A stretch of 64,000 bases of DNA from Elgaria multicarinata webbii (lineage: Eukaryota; Chordata; Lepidosauria; Squamata; Anguidae). Made by a program: the position numbers and the translations under genes. Positions within the stretch are counted from its first letter, which is position 1, and every line of letters begins with the position of its first letter. The notes beneath the pieces were generated by a model. That model was not told where the DNA came from. It did not search any database and worked only from the letters and a program-made list of their open reading frames with translations. The DNA is taken from the NCBI RefSeq assembly GCF_023053635.1, contig NC_086180.1, forward strand, positions 36,570,947-36,634,946, read 5' to 3'. This document shows, in pieces, positions 55,606-64,000 of the stretch.

Positions 55606-58600
55606 CTGACATTGTTCAGGAGGATCAGCTGAAAGGCTTTTTGGGGGTGGGGGTTGCCAGTGGCTGCAGAGGGAGGGAAGGATCGGCTCAGACAAAGCAC
55701 CAGCAACAAAACCAAAGAAAGATGGGCACTGGTTTTATTTAGTTTATCACATGACTCTTTTAATTTGTACAGAACAAATACTCAGGCCATATAAGCTTGG
55801 CTCAGAAATAAAGCTAAACCATGGTTTGACATTCCAAAAACAAGTCATTTGCATTCATTGCATCTCCTCTCACACATTCTATTCCAATTAGTTACTGGCC
55901 ATTACATTTGTGCCAGAAAACTATGGTTTACATTTCAAGCTGTTTTGCAATACTGCAAGGGTACACCAGCATAACAGCAAACTATGTTTGATCGAACCAG
56001 GAAGTACTAATTGAAGTGGGGTGCATGAGAGAAAGAAGGAGCAGATGAGCACAAGATGGTATCTGTAGTGCCAAACCATGGGCTGGTGTTGCATCTTGCT
56101 CAGAGAACGTGCTTTCATTATATGTTACTAACTGATCTCTTACTCTAGTTTAATCCAAAATGTCACCTACTAGAATATTACATCATAATTTGCTCTACAA
56201 TATATCGTGTCACTGAGGTTGGAAAAAAGGTGGTAAAAACATCCTCTTTACTAGATGACTTTCAAGACTTTCAGAAAGGTGAGAGCCTCAAAATAATACT
56301 GCTATTCAAACCTTGATGTGGACATCTGCAATTAGTGCCAAGAATGTCAGCCCTGTTATTTTCCTCTCTTAAAATTAAGTTCCTTTACATTTTTTTAATA
56401 TATATGTATATGTATGTCGCCACCAGATAAAGCAGAGCAATTTGTTTTAGACAAATGGACCATGCAAAAAATGAATAGTTTTAACTTCTTCTGCATTTGT
56501 ATACTGTCTGTCATAAAACCTCACCTGCTAAAACTATGCAGTAGTAGGGTATTTCCCCCCACAAATAAAGAAGACCCATGTCTGGCCAGTTCTCATGAAT
56601 GGAATTTTTCATGTTTTGACACTTGATTTAGAGTAAATAGTAGAATTTTTCCATTTTCTGATTGTACAATTGCACTTTACTAGAATAACCAAATGGATGT
56701 TGACAAGGTTGATTTTTTGTGTTGTGTCAATTAAATAACCCCATGACTGTCATGTTGCTGTTTGATTACCACTTAATTATTTATTAAGTTGGACAGAAAC
56801 ATTATTCTAGGATGACCCTGTGCTGAACCAATCCTTGCTTGAAATTTGGAACTGACTTTTATAAATTGTTCTCTGTATAGTTTTGCTCTAAATGGTTTTT
56901 GCAGATCCCCCCAATGGAGGGAGCAATACTAAGCATCCAAAGTAAAGCAGGCATAAACCTCCTTCTGTTAAAGTGAAGTGAATGGGGCAGAGATGTGTTA
57001 ATGTACTGGATTCCATGTCTAAAGTCAATCTCTGGTTTGAAGCAACTGTGTGGTAGAAAAGATAATAATACGATTAGCTCATTTAATGATATTACTCATT
57101 CAATGTTTTTATTTTTTAAAACTTGATTATGCTATTTTGTATCATGCAAATCCTATGCATATTTACTCAGAAGTAAGTCATTGGGACTTACTTCTGGATG
57201 AGTGGATATAGGATTGGTGACCTATGAGCTTCTCTACATGAACGATTTATTGCACGCTTATGATTGGCCACTGATGGAAGGTTGCAGGTCCATTACATGA
57301 TGCCATCAATCCCCAGGATGTCTCTTGCACCTTCCCCTGGAAAACTTGCTAAAACCCCAACCAACCCAGAGATAATCCGTTATCTAAATAACCACAGGGT
57401 TAATTCCACAACTAGATGGCACTGTTTTGTTGAGTTCTATGTGGAACATTGCCCAGAGGGGAAGGTTTCAATTACAAATCATATGGTCACGTCTGAAGGA
57501 ACCTGTAGTTATCGCGGAAAGGCCTGAGGAAAAAAAAGGCTAGTAAGGAGACAGGTTTTTTCTGTAATGTAGAGACGTTCATCTTTAAAAGAGCTTGGCA
57601 GCTCAGGGAGTTTGGCCTGCCACTCAGCCATGGAGGTAATTCTGTAGAGATTATGAGTTCCTTTCAGGAAATAGTGTGGCCCTTCTTGTACCAGTTGCCA
57701 CCCCATTCTGGCACCTGACTGGAGGCCTGCTGAGACCCTTTGTCCATGCTTCTCTGCATGGAGAAAGACAAAATGGATGGGGTAGGCAGATGATGTCAAG
57801 TGGGGTGGGGCTTGGTATGGCCTATGTCTTGACATCTTCTGGCCTACCTCATTGGTTTGGAGGGGCAATTTGGCCCATGGACCACTGTTTTATAGAACAA
57901 TGCAAGTAGGGATAGAGCAGACACAGTGTCCTCCCAATTCCCATGTCTCCCTCTCAGTCCCTTTTATCCTGTTAATGTCCTATGAATGCTGCTTCAAGCA
58001 ATCTTCCTAATTAAATCCTCCATAATCCCTCATATAATTTGGCTGGGCCTCCACATGGCTTTGCCTGGGAAGAAATCTGTTTCCTGTGCCAAGGCTATGA
58101 GCAATGTTCTTCTGAACCTATACAATGCCTGTGCCTTTCTGTCTCCATTTTGCAACCACAACCAACCTCCTATGAATAAGGAATTGAAAAAGGGATTCTA
58201 GATCCTAAGGAATGGCTTCCAATTGGCCTTGAGTCTCAGTGCCTTTCTTTTATATGAAAGATTTGTCAGATGCCCATAGTTTCAAGGATGATGATCTATT
58301 GCTTTTTCTTAATCAAGAGAACAGCTGGAAAGTACCACTCTGGACACTGTTTTCCTTCCAAGGTTTTCAAGATATAACACAGAAAACAAATAAATCTGGC
58401 ACGGATAATGTTTTTGGAATAAAAAGGTCAACGTAAGCATTACGTTGGTCGTAATGATGGGAAATCCAGCCTTAAAAACATTGGAGATGTTGGGAAAAGG
58501 AAAATTCCAGGTTAAAAATGACTAAGAAATTCTTGATCTTGAAAAAAAAGGCCAAATCTAAATTAAGAACTTAGCACAGCAGCAACAAATCCAGGAAATA

Positions 58601-60940
58601 GTTGTGTGTTTTCTTTAAACTAAGACTGAGTGATTTCTTTTTTAAAATAAAAAAGTATCCAAGAGAGCCTATTCGTGCAATCCCACATCTCAAAGGGGGC
58701 AAAGTTCTACTACTTTCACAATTGGAGTGGTTAAAGAAATGGTGTGGCAGGTTTGGCAGTAACAGTCTAAAGGCAGGTTTAGCCCCTTGTTGTCAGGGCC
58801 CATTGATCGAAACCATTTTTAAGAGATTTTGCCTGATAACAGACTTCCAAGTCACATTTCTTTCCAGGGGGATTTCCGATCTTGCATGAAGCATGTTTCT
58901 ATCTAAATGACCTCATGTTACTGTAAAAACATATTCCAAGGATGTTAAGTGGACCGGATTGTTTCTCCCCAAGGGCGCTTCCAGACCAACCTTATATTGT
59001 GCAATTGCTCTGCCTCAAAATGGAATTTTACAATTGGAGGGTTACACATGTCTTCCATGTGTAACCCTCCTGTGTTTTCCCACCACTTCTTTCATATTTT
59101 TTTTTAAATCACAGAACATCCATTAAGGAAGGAAACATGGAATAACTGTACAATGCCATTTCATTGGTAGCGATAGGTAGGATCATTTCATCTGTCCTTT
59201 TGGAAGCATCCCAGTAGTGGTGCAAATCTCTAAAACTAACATAAACATGTTTTGTAGCTTTTCCTTGACACTGCAGTTGTTATATTCCACCATAAGCAGC
59301 TTTTTAGAGGAATAGTGTTTGTATTAGTCATTTTTACAATACTGCACTTTAAGACTAAAGGGACATAAAGTTATATTTTTTTTTATCATTTTTTAAATTC
59401 TCTTCTGTATGCAGTTGGTTCTTATGAGAAGATTAGGGTAACCAACTGTCAGGATTTCCCTGGATTTGTCCTGGTTTTTGTTCTTTCCATGGTGTCAGGG
59501 GGGGTTTTCTATAATTTTCAATAATGTCCTGGAATGACACACCTTCCCCTTTAAGGCTGCCATTAGCATGGCAGGAGGGAATGACATGCTTTCTTGAGGC
59601 ACATCATTCCCCCATCCCAAGCTCCAATTGAGGTCTTAAAGGGGAAAGTGGGTCATTCGTGGACATTATAGAAAAGGCCCCAATTGGAGTGGATGGTGGT
59701 GGTGCAGAATGAAATCCTTTCCCCTCCTCCACTCCAATCGGGTTCTTTAAGGTGGCAGGGGAATAACGTACTTTCTGCAGGACTCAGAAAGCTGCTTCCC
59801 CACACACACACTAGGTGTCCTCTTTTTTGGTTTCCCAAATATGGTCACCCTAGAGAAGATGAAATAGAGAAGCTACTTTGAAAGTCTTTTGGAACCAATT
59901 TTTAAAACGGGAGTCATCTCAGTTGCATTCTTTGCTTCTTATTATCAATATTACCGATAGTCTTCATGCTTGGTTATATTTCAAGCCATGTTTATATGGG
60001 AGGGCTGAGACATCGTTTGGATCATATTTAGGATTATGAATAATTTGGGAACAACTTTGGCACTAAATTTTGCTAGGAACCCAGCTAACCGCTTTAGAAG
60101 TGTATCTGTGTATGTTCCACTTTGATGTGTTCCTTTCTTACTTCTAAATCTTACACTATGCTTGATGCAATAAAAAGCAACAGGCAAATGCAGACCAGCT
60201 GCTTTAGACGTAGCCAAGCTGACGTCTAAAGAGGGAGCCAGCAAGAGTGAGACAGACCAGCCGTCATGAAACTGTACTATGCATGCATAAGAGACACTAC
60301 TATATTCTAAAATAAACTCTTATTTATTTCCTTCTATATTAACTGATTACTATTAAGCTTATAAATGTCTGTGCTATAGTGTCCCCACCCTCATTTAGTA
60401 CAAGTAATTAAAGGAGATGCAATAAAGCCTGCTATTTAATGTGTTACATATCAAGAGCTAAATCACTGGTTAAATGATTGCAAATTCTGTAAAGCCATAA
60501 TATTCTCCCATCTTGGGATTGATTGCACTTAGAGTACAATGGTTTGGATTCAATGTTTTTGTCCATGAGCAGAAGGAGCTTCCATTCACAGAAGGAGAGT
60601 TGCACTCATGGAAGGGGCGCTTTCCTTTCTTGGGACAGAACGTTAGGATCCAAGCCAATATGCTTAAGCTTTAAGAAAGTAGAATGATATGAGTAGTTGA
60701 GCAAAATAGTAAATTGTAAAGGTAGGTTTTCTGTGAAGATTTTAGAAACAAAGTTCAAAAATTCAGCTAGTGAAGAATGCAGCAGCCACATTGCTGGTGT
60801 ATGATTTTTGGGCCACATTTTATTACACTAGCTTCTGATTCATTTCCTCAACTAAATCAAAGTGTTGATGCTTATGTATAATGTCCTAAATGGCTTAGGG
60901 CCAGTATGACTGAAAGACTTCCTCCTCCCGTATTTCTTTC
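55606..60940. other. Intergenic, no gene seen
   Basis: Repeats include an aagtaagtcattgggactta palindrome (57145-57225), a gcgcttccagacc element (58973-59215, right end ttggaagcatccc) and a MITE bordered by agggtaacc (59433) and ggtcaccct (to 59853). The frames at 57264-57868 are chance overlaps on both strands. Confidence 0.45.
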
Positions 60941-61146
60941 TTTCTTTATTGCATTGATATCCCACCTTTATTTTTCCCCAAGGAACTCCATTTTAATTAT
61001 CACAACAACAACCCTGTGAGGCAGGTTGGGCTGAGAGTCTGTGACTGGCCCAAAGTCCCCCAGTGACCTTCCATGCCCAAACGGGGACTAGAACCCGGAG
61101 CTCCTGAGTCCCAGTCCAACACCCTAACTACTGCACCACACCAGCA
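60941..61146 (-). repeat. tRNA-headed SINE, minus strand
   Basis: Contains ccaaggaactccattttaat, caacaacaaccctgtgaggc and, at the right, the reverse of the tRNA head (ctaactactgcaccacacca). Confidence 0.85.
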
Positions 61147-61559
61147 TTCCCATATGAACTTTTCCATAGGTTGAGATCATTTTCAGAAGCCCTGTTAATA
61201 TGTCCGATCACCAAAAGAGGTTGAGTAAGTGGCAGTAACACAAAACTGTTTCTGTGGCAGCATCTTAGTTATGAAGTTCCTTCCAAAAGGAGGTGAGGAT
61301 AACTTTAGCAGTGATGAAAACATCCTGATTCCCAGTACTGGCAACAGGTTTTGGGAGGCCTTTGGGAAGGACATCGTCAGTGGGACCCTTCCCTCAATGA
61401 GACTGCTTTCTCACAGCCATTGTCACCAGAGGCTCTTTCTTCTTCACCTGTTTCTCATCAAGTCAAGCCATCTCCACTGTTGTCTGGGCCAGAGCAAGAG
61501 ACAGGTTGCCATGGTGAAGAGGAGGAGCAACTCCAGGGACCTCTTGTCCCTGCCTTATT

Positions 61560-61760
61560 CATTCTGTATGGCTTTTAATGGTTCTTTTTTTAGAATATGA
61601 CTGAAAGTTTTAACTGGTTCTTTTGATTTTAAGACTTTAATTTTAGGTTTTTTTGTTATTTGGTATTGTTTTCTTTTATTCTGTGATGTAAATTACTTTG
61701 GAGAATTTTGTTGGGGCCCAAAAAAGTGGTATAAAATGTTTGTATAAATACTCGAATGAA
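61560..61760 (+). repeat. CR1/L2-like LINE 3' end
   Basis: T-rich sequence ending taaattactttggagaattt and gtggtataaaatgtttgtat, typical of a LINE 3' UTR end. The frame at 61229-61600 just upstream is not recognisably LINE coding sequence. Confidence 0.5.
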
Positions 61761-61908
61761 TGAAATGGAGTTTTCTATCAGCGATGCTTTAAGTACAAAA
61801 ATATCTTCCTAGGGGCTTTGCTTGGGTCAAAAGATACAATGAGTCCATTTTATCTATGATTCCCCCTCAGAATACTAAGCAAATGTGAAGTTCTTTAAAT
61901 AAATGTAG

Positions 61909-62110
61909 TGGGCCATATCTAACAGAACCACTCCTCCACTGGTTCTCCTGCACTCGTGGGACCCACCATTTGTGCAACGGAGTTTGTGTATTGCTTAAAA
62001 TAACCCTGGAAACAAGCGGAATCACTCATTTCTGGGCTGGGAAAATCAACTGAAGCTCTCTTTTGAGAGCTGTGCTTAGCTGTCCCATTCCAGAAACTAG
62101 GATGGTGTCT
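61909..62110. repeat. Half of the hairpin MITE also found at 31.7 kb
   Basis: Shares aaaataaccctggaaacaag and ctgtcccattccagaaact with the copy at 31685-31960. Confidence 0.5.
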
Positions 62111-62139
62111 ATACAAGGGGAAAACTCTTGAGTGGCGCT

Positions 62140-64000
62140 GTGTTGTTTATATGACAACAGCAATAATTGTTTATACATTGATTAAAAACAATGTATACTA
62201 TGTTTTTAATCAGTATTTTTAATCAGTATTTTTTGTATTTTATATTTACTGTTGTTCCTCACCTCAATCAAAATGGAGAGGCGGGTAAGAAATATGATGA
62301 TGATGATGATGATGCAGCCATTGCAGAGCCATCCCAGGGCTTTCTCCTGAAGATCCGATATTAAAAAGTTGGGGACTTACCCAACCTTTTTCTGTGGAGC
62401 CAGGCAACATCGGTTCATCTGTGTCTGTCGCCTTGCTCTGAAGCTGCAGTGGAGGCATAGCTGGGCCAATGGTGACCCCTGATTGGTTGTCATCATGCTG
62501 GACAGGTGGGAGGAGGCAGGCCAGTGAGCTGAGCGGCCGTTGGAATGCTTCTGCACTTCTCCGGTGTGGGCAGAAGGATGCCCACGCCAGAGAAGCACGT
62601 AAAGGTTAAAAAAAAGGTTTTAAAAAAGGTCTAAAAACCTGGGGGGGGGGGGTGCCAACATGCCACGGCACCTGTGCAGTGACACGCAGTTGTGCAGCGG
62701 TGCACGGACATGGGGGCATGGGTACTGTGGTGCATGGGTGCAGCGGTGGGTTCTTCAGATGCAAACCCCGTGCCTGCTCCTTAGCATGGGAACACTCACA
62801 GGAGTGCAAGTGTGGGGTTTTGAGGGATCACGGTGCCAATGAGCTGTCATCAAGATGGCCCCCAGCATTTCCACTTGTTTTAGAACTGCAAAAGCCCCTT
62901 TGTGCAAATAGTGGGTCCTATGAGCACATGGGCACAATGGGAAACCACCCAGTATTTTTAAGAAAGGCAAATCAGTATTTAATTTTTAAAAATCCCCGTT
63001 TTCACAGTGATTGCCAACGGGAACACATTTCTAGAGATCAGTCACATGGCCTGCAGCCACGTACCATTCTCACAGAAGGAAAACTACTAAACCAGTTTGT
63101 AGCCTTAAGAAATTCCATGAATTTTCATGCAAGCAACTTATATGGCTATAATAATTTTACCTTGCCACGTGTAACAGAATACATGAGCTGATTATAACAT
63201 ATGGTTCTTTCATCTAAGTAGACTTTCCAAAATAAGTAACTGCAATTAACATACAAATCCAGCATATTAAGATCAATTCTATATTTATAAAGGAAAACGT
63301 CTTTGGGCAAAAAATAGCCTGGAGGAGAACATGTGGATTTGTTGCTTACTTCTGAAGAATAGGAAGTGGCAGAGGGAAAGTAATTAAGATAAATTCATGA
63401 CATGATTTTCATGACTTGAAAATAGATCAAAGCAACAAGTTTTGATAGTGACTTTGATTCAGTGAGGAAAGGAAAGCCAGCAACAGATTTTCCTCTTGAT
63501 TCCTGTGTATGAACTTACTTATATGGAGTAAATTCTATGAGACTTACATCTGAGTAAACATGCATAGGATCGCATTGTAGCCTCTTTTATTCTGCCTCAC
63601 GCTCACAGTCCCAACACATTCTTCCTTTAAAATATTGCTATTCGGACAGCCTCTTCTGGTAATTCCCTCCAATATTTTCTCACTAAATGCCAACAAAAGA
63701 AAGACTGGTAACTATTTTTAAGCAGAAGCCAATGGTTCTGGCAAGCGCTAGTCTCATGTCTCTCTCTCCAAGGACAGCAAGCAGTATTTAAGAATAGCCA
63801 TACATGGAATCCCAATGAAGACATCTGGGTTTGAATGAGCAGCCTAGCCGTTGGAAGATTTCAGATCCTGTCTCACCAGTTTCCTACACATCCTCTAGAA
63901 AATAATTCCCGAAACGTTTCTGGTGCCAGTTATTAGTAATAAAATGCTCCGGGTAACTTAACATTAGTACAATGCAAAAATAGACCAGCTTTTGAACTGG
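62140..64000. other. Intergenic to window end
   Basis: A LINE-like 3' end with an (ATG)n tail ends near 62314. A GC-rich non-autonomous element probably spans about 62315-62980. It has a G12 run near 62641 and resembles 11780-12160. A palindromic acttacatctgagtaaaca repeat is at 63505-63585. The 179-codon frame at 62652-63191 crosses these and is not a gene. No FGF2 exon is seen. Confidence 0.4.

Noticed and set aside
62652-63191. 179-codon plus-strand open frame
   Set aside because: It crosses a G-rich repeat and AT-rich unique DNA, has no recognisable domain and shares its region with frames on both strands. Chance is likelier.

Overview
The window is nuclear DNA of a vertebrate, most likely a squamate reptile (lizard or snake). 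Three host loci are readable: the first two coding exons of an interleukin-21-like cytokine (minus strand, left edge), an intact five-exon centrin of the CETN4 type (minus strand, 19986-25608), and a full-length BBS12 open reading frame in one coding exon (plus strand, 29383-31536). Human chromosome 4q27 has the same order and orientation (IL2, IL21, CETN4P, BBS12, FGF2), which supports all three calls. The squamate assignment rests on the repeats: a Bov-B/Sauria-type SINE tail near 26.8 kb, many CR1/L2-type LINE 3' ends, two kinds of tRNA-headed SINE, and many short palindromic MITEs.

Layout. 1-2.1 kb: IL21 intron 2, exon 2, intron 1, exon 1 and a presumed proximal promoter. 2.1-17.6 kb: intergenic and repeat-rich, with a decayed minus-strand CR1-group LINE (about 3.99-5.88 kb) carrying a solo LTR, a LINE 3' fragment at 8.2-8.9 kb, a SINE split by an unclassified insertion at 10.7-11.5 kb, a TIR element at 12.5-13.2 kb and the 3' half of a hAT transposase at 16.2-17.6 kb. 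17.6-25.7 kb: CETN4 and its 3' flank. 25.65-26.0 kb: GC-rich DNA between the divergent CETN4 and BBS12 genes, a likely shared promoter. 26-29.4 kb: presumed BBS12 5' leader and intron. 29.4-32.6 kb: BBS12 coding exon and presumed 3' UTR. 32.6-64 kb: about 31 kb with no recognisable host coding exon, filled with SINEs, LINE ends, MITEs and microsatellites. FGF2 is expected next, but no FGF2 exon was recognised.

How the genes relate. CETN4 (a centriole and basal-body EF-hand protein) and BBS12 (a chaperonin-like factor for BBSome assembly) both serve cilia and lie head to head, so shared control is plausible. IL21 is an unrelated immune gene and an old neighbour.

Limits. Exon edges come from reading frame and GT/AG signals. 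Transcription starts, UTR ends and the noncoding BBS12 exon are not fixed by sequence alone. Repeat family names are from pattern recognition, without a database search. I did not find a clearly new genetic system. The most unusual signals are a perfect 23-bp inverted repeat just upstream of the BBS12 coding exon, the ATG-only first coding exon of CETN4, a nested transposon cluster near 49-50 kb, and an unexplained promoter-like GC-rich module at 54.4-55.1 kb.
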